Of a stretch of DNA of 40,061 nt, positions 18,302-26,201 are shown piece after piece (the first letter of the stretch is position 1; the number at the start of each line of letters is the position of its first letter). This DNA comes from Mollicutes bacterium (GTDB taxonomy: Bacteria > Bacillota_I > Bacilli_A > RF39 > UBA660), in contig JAAYMD010000048.1 in NCBI GenBank assembly GCA_012521575.1, positions 1 to 40,061 of the forward strand, in the 5' to 3' direction. Below the pieces are notes generated by a model. The model saw nothing but the letters and a program-made list of their open reading frames with translations, did no database searches and was not told the origin of the DNA. A program made the translations under genes and the position numbers.

Positions 18302-19282
18302 ATGAGTCGAAGAATAATAAGAAAAATATATCGAAAAATAAAAAAATACGATACAATTGTTATTGCACGTCATGTGGGACCAGATCCCGATGCTATATCA
18401 AGTCAAATTGCTCTTCGTGATGTTATTTTAAATACATTTCCTAAAAAAAAGGTTTATGCTGTTGGGGCACCTGCTTCTAAATTCAAATATTTAGGGTCAC
18501 TTGATAAATTTCATGAAGATATGTATAAAGATGCTTTGTTAATTGTTTTAGATGTTCCTGATAAAGCAAGAGTTGATGGTGTTAATCCAGATCTTTTTAA
18601 AGAAAGAATTAAAATCGATCATCATCCTTTTGTTGAAAAGTTTTGTGAAATTGAATGGATTGATGATAACGCCAGCAGTGCCGCCCAAATGGTAATTGAG
18701 TTAATTTTAACAACTAAACTTCGGATGACAAAAGAGGCTGCAGAAAAATTGTTTATTGGTGTTGTTGCTGATACTAATCGCTTTTTATTTTATTACACAA
18801 CACCAAAAACTTTTGATTTAGTATCAACGATGATAAAAAAAACAAATATAGATTTTACCAATCTTTATGAAGATTTATATATGCGTCCATTAAAAGAAAT
18901 AAAGTTTCAAGGTTATATTATTAATAATTTGCAAGTAACGGAAAATGGACTTGGTTATATAAAACTAAGTGATGAAATATTAAAAGAATATAATGTTGAT
19001 CCAGCATCAGCTGGTAATATGGTTAATAATTTTAATTATATTGAAGAGTTATTGGTCTGGGTAGTTTTTTCAGAGGATAAAGTTAATGGAAATATTCGAG
19101 GTTCGATTAGATCTAGGGGACCAGCTATTAATGAGGTTGCAACTAATTATAATGGTGGTGGTCATGTTTATGCTAGTGGTGTTCGCTTAACTACTGAAGA
19201 GGAAATTGACAAATTAGTTAAAGAGTTGGATAAAGTTTGTTTTCTTTACAAACAAAAGCAAAGTGAGGAACTTGAAGCGTAA
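18302..19282 (+). CDS. nrnA: DHH/DHHA1 phosphoesterase, NrnA-like oligoribonuclease/pAp phosphatase
   Basis: NrnA degrades 2-5 nucleotide RNAs and dephosphorylates 3'-phosphoadenosine 5'-phosphate. Metal ligands are visible in ARHVGPDPDA (His24, Asp28, Asp30), Asp84 in VLDVPD and the DHH motif KIDHHPF (106-108). The C-terminal DHHA1 domain carries the substrate-binding GGGHVYASG. ATG 18302 (326 aa) follows GTGGGG; GTG 18290 is a possible alternative adding four residues. It ends the dusB operon. Linear dinucleotides from cyclic dinucleotide breakdown are possible substrates, which may matter given the GGDEF gene at 23563. Confidence 0.88.
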   Translation: MSRRIIRKIYRKIKKYDTIVIARHVGPDPDAISSQIALRDVILNTFPKKKVYAVGAPASKFKYLGSLDKFHEDMYKDALLIVLDVPDKARVDGVNPDLFKERIKIDHHPFVEKFCEIEWIDDNASSAAQMVIELILTTKLRMTKEAAEKLFIGVVADTNRFLFYYTTPKTFDLVSTMIKKTNIDFTNLYEDLYMRPLKEIKFQGYIINNLQVTENGLGYIKLSDEILKEYNVDPASAGNMVNNFNYIEELLVWVVFSEDKVNGNIRGSIRSRGPAINEVATNYNGGGHVYASGVRLTTEEEIDKLVKELDKVCFLYKQKQSEELEA

Positions 19283-19297
19283 AAATGCGCTTTTTTT
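19275..19297 (+). terminator. terminator overlapping the nrnA stop codon
   Basis: AAGCG (19275-19279) pairs with CGCTT (19288-19292), followed by a T run to 19297. The TAA is in the loop. Confidence 0.7.
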
Positions 19298-19371
19298 ATT
19301 TTTGGTAAAATTTAGTTAAAAAATATATTTTTGGGAATTGATAATATTTTGATTAGTATTAAAATAGAAAA

Positions 19372-19755
19372 TTAAGGAATTAGAATATTAGGTTGTTCTT
19401 CGTCATCATCAGGAAAAATAAATGGAAGTATAGTTATAACAATAACTAATATTAATTGAGCTTCATTGACTATTAAATTGATGAAAGAAACTTTAGTAGA
19501 ATTAATTTTTCCTTTTGTTCGGTTAATTTTATATTCCCGATAAGCTGTATAAACAAAAACTAGTGCAATTACTAATAAGATGAAATTGCTAATATTAGTA
19601 ATTGTTTTTTCATTTTCTTTATTAAAAAGGGGTTTTTTATTTAAAAGTTTTAATTTATCATTATATGTAAGTAAAATAGATATAACGATTTTAAATATAA
19701 AAATAATTGAGCCATATAAATTGATATCTATTAATCGAACTTCTTCTTCTTTCAT
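19372..19755 (-). CDS. small membrane protein of unknown function (127 aa)
   Basis: I do not recognise a named family. Three hydrophobic segments are visible: about 13-31 (LYGSIIFIFKIVISILLTY), 54-71 and 99-115. A basic stretch (72-88) lies between the last two and an acidic tail PDDDEE follows. There is no good ribosome site before the ATG (19755-19753), the main weak point. The hydrophobic pattern and charged loops look like a real protein rather than a chance frame. It is the only gene of its strand between nrnA and the lipoprotein gene and is divergent from the latter. Confidence 0.6.
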   Translation of the reverse strand: MKEEEVRLIDINLYGSIIFIFKIVISILLTYNDKLKLLNKKPLFNKENEKTITNISNFILLVIALVFVYTAYREYKINRTKGKINSTKVSFINLIVNEAQLILVIVITILPFIFPDDDEEQPNILIP

Positions 19756-19839
19756 AATAAATTATATATTTATTAGTACTAAATAATTACAATGCATAAA
19801 CTTTTTAAAACAAATCATAATAAAATTAGGGAGGCAAAT

Positions 19840-20394
19840 ATGAAACGGTTAGAAATAATAATAGGAATTTGTATAATTGTTTTTTTAGTAGCGGCGTGCA
19901 GTATGAATGATATGAATAATACCCCTACAAAACAAGTAGAAATTTTTTTTAAAAAATATCAAATGCTTGATGAAAGTGTGTTAAATGATTTAAATCGTGT
20001 GGTTGCAGAAGAAGAACAATTCAATAATGAGCAACGAGAAAAATATAAAGACATTATGAAAAAACATTATCAAAATTTAATTTATAATATTAAAGATGAA
20101 GAAGTTAATGGAGATATTGCTATAGTTAGTGTGGAAATTGAAGTTACAGATTATTCTCGTATTTTAAGGGAAGCTGAACTATATTTACAACAAAATCCAG
20201 AAGAATTTCAAACTGAAGATGGTGAATTTGATATTCAAAAATATTCTGAATATCGCTTAAATAAATTAGAAGATGCTAGTGAAACGGTAAAATATACATT
20301 AGATATCGGTTTAACTCGTATTGATGAAGAATGGAAAGTAAATCAAATAAGTGAAATTGATGAAGAAAAAATTCATGGGGTATATGAATATTAA
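19840..20394 (+). CDS. lipoprotein of unknown function (184 aa)
   Basis: The N-terminus MKRLEIIIG then CIIVFLVAAC is a lipoprotein signal: basic start, hydrophobic core and lipobox VAAC with Cys20. The mature part begins with Asn-rich SMNDMNN, then a helical region with a pattern like DESVLNDLNRVV, and a beta-rich second half (VSVEIEV, YTLDIGLTRIDEEW) resembling a small NTF2-like or cystatin-like fold. No enzyme motif is seen. ATG 19840 follows AGGGAGGC; the upstream frame from 19792 would bury the signal sequence. It lies before the dacB-spmAB cluster but has its own terminator. Function is unknown. Confidence 0.8.
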   Translation: MKRLEIIIGICIIVFLVAACSMNDMNNTPTKQVEIFFKKYQMLDESVLNDLNRVVAEEEQFNNEQREKYKDIMKKHYQNLIYNIKDEEVNGDIAIVSVEIEVTDYSRILREAELYLQQNPEEFQTEDGEFDIQKYSEYRLNKLEDASETVKYTLDIGLTRIDEEWKVNQISEIDEEKIHGVYEY

Positions 20395-20413
20395 GGACTT
20401 TGTCCTTTTTTTT
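20393..20413 (+). terminator. rho-independent terminator of the lipoprotein gene
   Basis: AAGGAC (20393-20398) pairs with GTCCTT (20402-20407), then a T run. It begins at the TAA stop. Confidence 0.8.
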
Positions 20414-20457
20414 ATTCTAAAATTCTTTTATTTTCATAAGATTAACTAGGTGGTTAG

Positions 20458-21531
20458 ATGAAAAAAATAATAATCATATTATTATTCATTCTTATATTCC
20501 CGTTTAAAATCAGTGCTTTAGAAACAAGTGCAGAATGCGCGATTTTAATGGATCAAAAAAGTAAAAGAATTATGTATGCAAAAAATATTCATAAAGTAAA
20601 AAGTGTGGCTAGCATTAGTAAAATTATGACTGCTATTATTGCTATTGAAAGTGAAAAAATAAATGATAAAGTAATAATAGGTGATGAAGTGTTAAGTGCT
20701 TATGGTTCATCTATATATATAAAACCAGGTGAAGAAATAATTTTACTTGATTTGGTATATGGTTTAATGCTTCGAAGCGGAAATGATGCGGCATTATCTA
20801 TTGCTAAATATGTTTCAGGAAGTGTTGATAATTTTGTAAAATTAATGAATAAAAAAGCAGAAGAAATAGGAATAAAAAATACTGTTTTTAATAATCCAAG
20901 TGGTCTTGATAATGAAACTGGTAATTATTCTACCGCATATGATATGGCACTTCTCACCAGTTATGCAATGGAAAATGAATTATTTAAAAAAGTTACAGGA
21001 ACAAAAAGACATGTTGTTAAAACTAATATGAATACATATGAATGGTTTAATAAAAATAAACTTCTTTTTATGTATGAATATGCAACAGGAGGAAAAACAG
21101 GATTTACGGAAAAAGCTAGACGAACTTTAGTGACAACAGCTAGTAAAGATAATTTGGATTTAGTGGCGGTCACACTTAATGATGGTAATGATTTTTATGA
21201 TCATCAAAAGTTATTTGAAGAAGGATTTAATAGTTATAAGAATTATCAAATTCTTAAAGCTGATAAAATTAATATTTTAAATGAAACTTATTATAAAAAA
21301 TCTTTTTATTTAAAAAGAAGTTTTAGTTATCCATTAACAGAAATGGAGGTAGATAATATTTATTTAAAATTTGAATTAGAGAAAAAAAGAGAGTATCAAA
21401 ATGGTGATAAAGTAGGAATTGTTAAAGTAATGCTTGGAAATGAAAGTGTATATGAAGATAATGTTTATATCGGCGAAGAGAAAGAAAAAAAGAAATTTAA
21501 TATCTTAGAATGGTTGAAAAGTTTATGGTAA
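20458..21531 (+). CDS. dacB: D-alanyl-D-alanine carboxypeptidase, DacB/DacF-like (S11)
   Basis: These penicillin-binding proteins trim the terminal D-Ala of peptidoglycan stem peptides. A signal peptide (1-20, ending KISA) precedes the catalytic domain with Ser52-I-S-Lys55, Ser107-Gly108-Asn109 and Lys213-Thr214-Gly215. The C-terminal beta domain (about 255-350) ends in a basic/aromatic tail that may be an amphipathic membrane anchor. Position before spmA and spmB matches the Bacillus subtilis dacB-spmA-spmB operon, which controls spore cortex cross-linking, so a mother-cell sporulation role is likely. The ATG follows AGGTGGTTAG. The choice of dacB over dacF rests on context. Confidence 0.88.
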   Translation: MKKIIIILLFILIFPFKISALETSAECAILMDQKSKRIMYAKNIHKVKSVASISKIMTAIIAIESEKINDKVIIGDEVLSAYGSSIYIKPGEEIILLDLVYGLMLRSGNDAALSIAKYVSGSVDNFVKLMNKKAEEIGIKNTVFNNPSGLDNETGNYSTAYDMALLTSYAMENELFKKVTGTKRHVVKTNMNTYEWFNKNKLLFMYEYATGGKTGFTEKARRTLVTTASKDNLDLVAVTLNDGNDFYDHQKLFEEGFNSYKNYQILKADKINILNETYYKKSFYLKRSFSYPLTEMEVDNIYLKFELEKKREYQNGDKVGIVKVMLGNESVYEDNVYIGEEKEKKKFNILEWLKSLW

Positions 21532-22109
21532 ATAAAATTTGGAGTTTCTTTATTGTAGTAGGGATCGGTTTTGCTCTGCTTACAGGACAATTCGAAAAAA
21601 TAAATCAGATTTTTTTTGAAAGTACTAAAGTTAGCTTTGATTTAACAATGCAAATATTTCCGGTAATTGCACTATGGCTTGGCATTATGAATATTGCTTC
21701 TGTTTCTGGCATGCTAAAAAGAATGTCAGAAATTTTATCTCCATTTTTAGGAAAAATTTTTCCGGAAATACCTCGAGGTCATGAATCACTTAGTTTAATT
21801 GCTTCAAATATTGTTATCAACATGCTTGGGCTTGGAAATTCGGCAACGCCTTTTGGACTTAAAGCCATGCAATCTTTACAAGAATTAAATGATAAAAAAG
21901 ATACAGCAAGTAACAGTATGGTAACATTTTTAATTATCAATACAAGTGGTGTGACAATTATTCCAACGACTGTCATTACTATGCGAATGATGTATGGAAG
22001 TGCTCATCCAACAGAAATTGTAGCAGCGTGTATTATTTCAACATTAATATCTTCATTAAGTGGAATTTTTATTGATTATATTATTAGAAAAAGGAGGGGC
22101 CGTGCTTAA
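21525..22109 (+). CDS. spmA: spore maturation protein SpmA
   Basis: SpmA is an integral membrane protein needed for full dehydration of the spore core. The protein (194 aa) has several hydrophobic helices and the nucleoside-recognition/gate-type motif NMLGLGNSATPFGLKAMQSL, followed by INTSGVTIIPTTVI. ATG 21525 (MVNKIW) matches the expected N-terminus; ATG 21510 would add five residues within dacB. The ATG overlaps the dacB TGG-TAA end, so translation is coupled. No separate ribosome site is evident. Confidence 0.93.
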   Translation: MVNKIWSFFIVVGIGFALLTGQFEKINQIFFESTKVSFDLTMQIFPVIALWLGIMNIASVSGMLKRMSEILSPFLGKIFPEIPRGHESLSLIASNIVINMLGLGNSATPFGLKAMQSLQELNDKKDTASNSMVTFLIINTSGVTIIPTTVITMRMMYGSAHPTEIVAACIISTLISSLSGIFIDYIIRKRRGRA

Positions 22110-22626
22110 TTTAATTTCAGAATTAACAATACCATTATTAGTTGTAATAATTATTCTTTATGCTCTACGAAAAAAAGTTAATATTTATGATGCCTTTGTT
22201 GAAGGTACAACGGAAAGCTTTCAAATGATTTTAACCATTTTTCCTAGCATTTTGGCCATGATTTTTGGAATAAATATTTTTTTAGGAAGTGGTGTTTTAA
22301 CTAGTGTTTTAGATTTTATAAAACCTTTTTTATTGAGTTTGAAAGTACCAGTTGAAATAGTGCCAATGGCTTTAATGAGACCAATTTCTGGAAATGCCAC
22401 TTTAGCGATTTTAAATAATCTTCTTCTTGAATTTGGACCCGATAGTATGATTGGAAGAATGGCTTCGGTAATTCAAGGTTCAACAGAAACAACTCTTTAT
22501 GTTTTAACTTTATATTTTGGAAGTGTAGGAATAAGAAAAATAAGACATGCTATGTGGACCGGACTTGCTGTTGATTTAATAGGTATAATAGCAAGTATTG
22601 GAGTAGTACTTTTCATTTTTGGTTAA
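22102..22626 (+). CDS. spmB: spore maturation protein SpmB
   Basis: This is the partner of SpmA, also a multi-helix membrane protein (174 aa). It shows VNIYDAFVEGTTESFQM, a region of the family, and MALMRPISGNATLAIL, the counterpart of the SpmA gate motif. GTG 22102 follows AAGGAGGGGCC, an excellent ribosome site inside the spmA end; the longer frame from 22060 is not needed. It overlaps spmA by 8 bases. The dacB-spmA-spmB unit ends at the following palindromic terminator. Confidence 0.93.
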   Translation: MLNLISELTIPLLVVIIILYALRKKVNIYDAFVEGTTESFQMILTIFPSILAMIFGINIFLGSGVLTSVLDFIKPFLLSLKVPVEIVPMALMRPISGNATLAILNNLLLEFGPDSMIGRMASVIQGSTETTLYVLTLYFGSVGIRKIRHAMWTGLAVDLIGIIASIGVVLFIFG

Positions 22627-22656
22627 ACATCATGTGAAATTCACATGATGTTTTTG
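22625..22656 (+). terminator. strong palindromic terminator after spmB
   Basis: A 14-base perfect inverted repeat (22625-22638 and 22640-22653, arms reading AAACATCATGTGAA) is followed by TTG after the T run. The first base belongs to the stop codon TAA. Confidence 0.85.
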
Positions 22657-22766
22657 TAATAATTTAGTAAAGTAGTTTTAAGTCCATCATTAAAAAAAGA
22701 ATTATTATATAATATACTAATATAACAAATGTAAAAAAACAGCGAATATGTTTTTTCTATTTAAAT

Positions 22767-22794
22767 TTGAAGTATAATATTTTTGTGGTAAAAT
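22767..22794 (+). promoter_or_regulatory. promoter of rluB
   Basis: -35 TTGAAG (22767-22772), 16-base spacer, -10 TAAAAT (22789-22794) with extended TGG. The rest of the 206-base gap holds only AT-rich sequence and an A/T-arm hairpin at 22733-22756. Confidence 0.5.
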
Positions 22795-22832
22795 TATATA
22801 GTAATATGGTAAATTAATGGAGGAGAGGTCTA

Positions 22833-23549
22833 ATGGAAAGATTATCAAAAGTTATGTCTAATTATGGTTATTGTTCGAGGCGAAAAGCAGAACAACTTAT
22901 TGCAAATGGGAAAGTTAAAGTAAATGGTAAAGTTGTAAAAGAGCTATGGACGCGTGTTGAAGAAAGTGATCTAATTGAAGTAGAAGGTAGACCTTTAGAA
23001 AAACCAGAAAAAATATATATAATGCTTAATAAACCAAGAGGAGTTATAACGTCAACTAAAGATGATAAAAATCGTAAAACAGTTATTGACCTCATTCCAA
23101 TTGAAAAAAGAATTTATCCAGTTGGAAGATTGGATTATAATACAACTGGACTACTACTTTTAACTAATGATGGAGAGCTTGCTAATTTAATTATGCATCC
23201 AAAAAATAAGATTGAAAAAGTTTATATTGCAAAAATTAAAGGAATTTTAACTAAGGAAAGTATAAAAAAATTAGAAAAAGGAATTGTAATAGAAGGAGTG
23301 AAAACTTCTCGTGCAAAGGTGAAAGTGCGAAAAGTTAATAAAAAGAAAAATAATAGTATCGTAGAATTAACAATTTATGAAGGACGAAATCATCAAGTAA
23401 AAAAAATGTTTAAAGCGGTTGGTCATGAAGTATTAAAATTAAAAAGAGAAAGAATTTCTTTTTTGGAGTTGGGCAACTTAAAATCAGGTGAGTTTAGGTT
23501 TTTAACACCAAAAGAGGTGAAAAAAATATATAATGAAGTTAAAAAATAA
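22833..23549 (+). CDS. rluB: ribosomal large-subunit pseudouridine synthase B
   Basis: RluB makes pseudouridine at position 2605 (E. coli numbering) of 23S rRNA. An S4 RNA-binding domain (1-48, LSKVMSNYGYCSRRKAEQLI) is followed by the synthase domain with catalytic Asp101 in GRLDYNTTGLLLL and the late motif EGRNHQVKKMF. The length of 238 aa fits. The ATG follows GGAGGAGAGGTCTA. In Bacillus subtilis the homologue also follows spmB, so synteny is conserved. Confidence 0.94.
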   Translation: MERLSKVMSNYGYCSRRKAEQLIANGKVKVNGKVVKELWTRVEESDLIEVEGRPLEKPEKIYIMLNKPRGVITSTKDDKNRKTVIDLIPIEKRIYPVGRLDYNTTGLLLLTNDGELANLIMHPKNKIEKVYIAKIKGILTKESIKKLEKGIVIEGVKTSRAKVKVRKVNKKKNNSIVELTIYEGRNHQVKKMFKAVGHEVLKLKRERISFLELGNLKSGEFRFLTPKEVKKIYNEVKK

Positions 23550-23562
23550 AGGGTGATTAGGT

Positions 23563-24795
23563 ATGAGAGAATATATTGATAATTTAACGGGTTTGTATGA
23601 TTTATATTACTTGAAAGAACATTATAATGAATACATTGACAATAAAGAGGAGTGTTATTTAATTTCGATTGATTTTAAAAAATTAAAATATATTAATGAT
23701 AATTTTGGTCATGCAAGTGGTGATAAAAGTATTATTACTTTTGCTAATATTGCTAAAGATGTATTTGAGAAATCTTTAGTTGTTAGAAGAAGTGGAGATG
23801 AATTTGTTATTGTTACCGATTTTTCTGTTGAAAAAATTATTAATTGTTTACAATTAATTGTCCAAAAAATTAATGAAGCTCATCAAAAGGGAATAATTCC
23901 AATTAATTTTGAATTCAATAGTGGAATTAAATTATGCGAAAATGATTTTAAAGAAACTCTATATAAATCAGATCTTACTATGTATCATGCAAAGAACAAC
24001 GATTTGTTATATACTTGTTATACACATGATTTATTATTTAAAGTTAAAAATAATAAAAGGTTTATTAGTAAAATTGATGAATTAATTGAAAATAATAATT
24101 TAAATTATGTTATTCAAACTGTTTATGATATTGATGGAAGAAAAACCAATATTAATCAAATTTATACGCGTGATAATAATAACGAATCTATTTTTAAGGA
24201 TGGAAAACTTGAAATTTTAAAAAAATATTACCGTATTAAGCGTATTGATACGAAAAATATGGAATTATTATTAAAGTATGTATTACCAAAGAGTAATAAC
24301 GATGCCAAGTATATGATAAATGTTTATTATGATACAATAATGTCAAGAGAATGTAATTTTTTAAATTATATGAAAAAATTAAAAAGCGAAACTACTTTTA
24401 ATTTTGAAAATTTAATTTTAAATATTAATATTACCGATTACAATGATTCATTATATAAATTAATCGCGGTTATTATTAAATTAAAGGAGACTGGTTTTTC
24501 AATATGTTTAGATAATTTAGATTTCAGCAAACAAGATGTTATTATCTCGCTTTCATCAATGATTACTTTTGAGTATGTAAATGTTTATCGAAAATTGTTA
24601 ATTAAAGCAATGAATGAAAAAAGATATAAAATTGTTTTAGATAGAATTATTAATTTATTATTAGATTTAGGGATTACTCCAATTTTTGTAAATGTTGAAA
24701 AACCAAGTGAAGTTAAGTTTATTAAAGAAATGAGTGACAAATGTTTAATTAGGGGCTATATTTATGGGAAAGAAGAGCAATTAAAGAAAGGTTAG
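23563..24795 (+). CDS. diguanylate cyclase-type GGDEF protein with degenerate EAL domain
   Basis: The N-terminal GGDEF domain (1-155) has DNLTGLYD at its start, metal Asp37 in ISIDFKKLKYIND, FGHASGD and the active-site variant RRSGDEF (Ser77 to Phe81), which is usually still active. KSDLTMYHAK closes the domain. No RxxD inhibitory site precedes it. The rest (about 165-410) follows an EAL-domain layout, but the EAL tripeptide position reads N-Q-I-Y and most metal ligands are missing; the RGYIYGKEEQL end resembles the QGY-x-F/Y-G-K-P of EAL proteins. So it probably makes, or senses, cyclic di-GMP but does not hydrolyse it. There is no membrane or sensor domain. The ATG follows GGGTGATTAGGT. Confidence 0.85.
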   Translation: MREYIDNLTGLYDLYYLKEHYNEYIDNKEECYLISIDFKKLKYINDNFGHASGDKSIITFANIAKDVFEKSLVVRRSGDEFVIVTDFSVEKIINCLQLIVQKINEAHQKGIIPINFEFNSGIKLCENDFKETLYKSDLTMYHAKNNDLLYTCYTHDLLFKVKNNKRFISKIDELIENNNLNYVIQTVYDIDGRKTNINQIYTRDNNNESIFKDGKLEILKKYYRIKRIDTKNMELLLKYVLPKSNNDAKYMINVYYDTIMSRECNFLNYMKKLKSETTFNFENLILNINITDYNDSLYKLIAVIIKLKETGFSICLDNLDFSKQDVIISLSSMITFEYVNVYRKLLIKAMNEKRYKIVLDRIINLLLDLGITPIFVNVEKPSEVKFIKEMSDKCLIRGYIYGKEEQLKKG

Positions 24796-24798
24796 TTA

Positions 24799-24825
24799 AA
24801 AGCATAAAAATTATGCTTTTTTTAT
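24799..24825 (+). terminator. terminator after the GGDEF gene
   Basis: AAAGCATAA (24799-24807) pairs with TTATGCTTT (24811-24819), followed by T. The core AGCATAAAAATTATGCTT recurs in the terminator after frr (39331). Confidence 0.85.
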
Positions 24826-24964
24826 TATCATAGCAAAAAGTTGATGAAAAATTTTATTATCACCCAATATTAAAACAAAAAAATCAGCATTATATGATAT
24901 CTAGATCATGAAAAATATAGCACAAAAGGATGGGGTTAGAATAAAATAAATAACTCAATTTATT

Positions 24965-25008
24965 AGAAAAAAAAGACAACCCCAAAATAAAAAAAGTTTG
25001 TGGTTGTC
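24965..25008 (-). terminator. second, distal terminator-like hairpin downstream of ferredoxin
   Basis: On the - strand GACAACC (25008-25002) pairs with GGTTGTC (24981-24975) across a 20-base loop and is followed by eight T or more. It lies after the first terminator at 25017, making a tandem. Confidence 0.5.
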
Positions 25009-25016
25009 AACAATTT

Positions 25017-25050
25017 GTAAAAAAAAAGAACATGTGATTGTTCTTTTTTT
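25017..25050 (-). terminator. bidirectional terminator after ferredoxin
   Basis: AAAGAAC (25025-25031) pairs with GTTCTTT (25040-25046), flanked by A and T runs on the two sides, so it can end transcripts from either strand. It starts next to the ferredoxin stop. Confidence 0.75.
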
Positions 25051-25240
25051 ATTCTTCAACCCACGTAATTGCCTCAGTCGGACAAGCTTCAATTGCTTCT
25101 TCAACAGCTTCAACTAATTCTTCACTTACTTCATCTACTATTACTTGCGCAACATCATCAACTGCAAAAACATCACTAGCAATTGATTCACAAAGTCCAC
25201 AGGCAATACATTTTTCTTCATTAATTTGTGCTTTTTTCAT
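25049..25240 (-). CDS. single-cluster [4Fe-4S] ferredoxin
   Basis: This 63-residue electron carrier binds one [4Fe-4S] cluster through Cys11, Cys14 and Cys17 (CIACGLC) and Cys53 (in ACPTEAI). The rest is highly acidic, as in clostridial and Bacillus-type ferredoxins. The length and the ATG with GGGAGGTAAC upstream are convincing. It has its own promoter and terminators on the - strand and is divergent from the gene at 25347. The redox partner cannot be told from here; it fits an anaerobe using ferredoxin-linked fermentation. Confidence 0.93.
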   Translation of the reverse strand: MKKAQINEEKCIACGLCESIASDVFAVDDVAQVIVDEVSEELVEAVEEAIEACPTEAITWVEE

Positions 25241-25256
25241 GTTACCTCCCTAAATA

Positions 25257-25285
25257 ATTATAGTTAAAATAAACAGAAAATGCAA
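25257..25285 (-). promoter_or_regulatory. promoter of the ferredoxin gene
   Basis: On the - strand, -35 TTGCAT (25285-25280), 17-base spacer, -10 TATAAT (25262-25257), 16 bases before the ATG. Confidence 0.65.
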
Positions 25286-25292
25286 TATAATG

Positions 25293-25321
25293 TTCAAAAA
25301 AGTTTTAAATTGTGATATTAT
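25293..25321 (+). promoter_or_regulatory. promoter of the tail-anchored protein gene at 25347
   Basis: -35-like TTCAAA (25293-25298), 17-base spacer, -10 TATTAT (25316-25321) with extended TGA. Confidence 0.45.
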
Positions 25322-25346
25322 AGTAATAAGTGATGAGGTGTTTAAA

Positions 25347-26159
25347 ATGAGAAGTAGAATGGAAAGGTATTATAAAACGGGTAAATATAGAAGTCGCATG
25401 GAAAAAAATCAGGAGTTGTATCGCACCATGTATGATGTTGGTGAATATACCAATATTGAAGGAATTGCTAGTATTGAAAAAACTAATCAAATAGATTTAA
25501 AACAAATTCAAGAATTACTTAGGAAAGTGAATAATGAAGAAAAAAAAGAAATTCAAGAATCTGTAGCAACAAAAGAACCAACCAGTATAAGCACCACTAT
25601 AGAATCCATTTTTGATGATGAGGAAAAAAGTTATGATATTAAAGATGTGTTAAATAAGGCTAAATCGGAAAGAAAAGACACTTCCAGCAAACACCACAAT
25701 TTAGATAATACACAATATAATATTTTGAAAAAATTAAAAATAAATGAAAACAAGGATTATAGTGATGATGAAAAACATGAGTTAAAAGAATTAATTCACA
25801 CCATTGCTAATACTGATATATTGAATAAATTAGAAGATCGGGAATTAAGTTTAGATTTGATTTCTTCATTAAAAGCTGGTGAAGAAACTTTAATTAGAGA
25901 ACGGGAAGAAATGGAAAAAGAATTAAATAAAGAAGATTCAACACAATCAGAAAAAACTGCACAGTTAGATAATATTGATAACTCTTTTTTTACATCAAGT
26001 TTAAATTTTAGCGAAGAAGATTTTGAAGATTTGAAAGACATTGGGAAAACGTTAAAGAAAAATAATCTTTTAATTAAGATATTAACAATTTTGTTGGTCG
26101 TTATAATTATTTCAGTTGCGGGATATGTTGCATATACTTTTTTTGGATTAGGAACTTAA
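25347..26159 (+). CDS. tail-anchored charged protein of unknown function (270 aa)
   Basis: I do not recognise a named domain. The N-terminal 40 residues are basic (MRSRMERYYKTGKYRSRME), followed by EYTNIEGIASIEKTNQ and long Glu/Lys-rich helical stretches (about 50-240), probably coiled coil. One hydrophobic segment at about 245-266 (KILTILLVVIIISVAGYVAY) ends the protein, so most of it should lie in the cytoplasm, anchored by the tail. ATG 25347 follows GATGAGGTG; the upstream frame from 25290 has no ribosome site. The layout resembles the smaller protein at 30851. Similar N-termini occur as hypothetical proteins in related uncultured Firmicutes, as I recall. Confidence 0.75.
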   Translation: MRSRMERYYKTGKYRSRMEKNQELYRTMYDVGEYTNIEGIASIEKTNQIDLKQIQELLRKVNNEEKKEIQESVATKEPTSISTTIESIFDDEEKSYDIKDVLNKAKSERKDTSSKHHNLDNTQYNILKKLKINENKDYSDDEKHELKELIHTIANTDILNKLEDRELSLDLISSLKAGEETLIREREEMEKELNKEDSTQSEKTAQLDNIDNSFFTSSLNFSEEDFEDLKDIGKTLKKNNLLIKILTILLVVIIISVAGYVAYTFFGLGT

Positions 26160-26175
26160 AGGTTCCTAATTTAAT
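26148..26175 (+). terminator. weak terminator or attenuator after the gene at 25347
   Basis: TTAGGAAC (26148-26155) pairs with GTTCCTAA (26162-26169) but is followed only by TTTAATTG. Read-through into the serine hydrolase gene is likely. Confidence 0.5.
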
Positions 26176-26201
26176 TGTTAAATAATGTAGTGAGGTATAA
26201 A

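Noticed and set aside
24890-24915. Palindrome-like ATGAT-ATCTAG-ATCAT.
   Set aside because: Only the five outer bases pair; too short to support an operator or attachment site.
25038-25253. + strand frame opposite ferredoxin.
   Set aside because: Thr/Ser-rich shadow of the ferredoxin reading frame, which has all four cluster cysteines, a promoter and a ribosome site.
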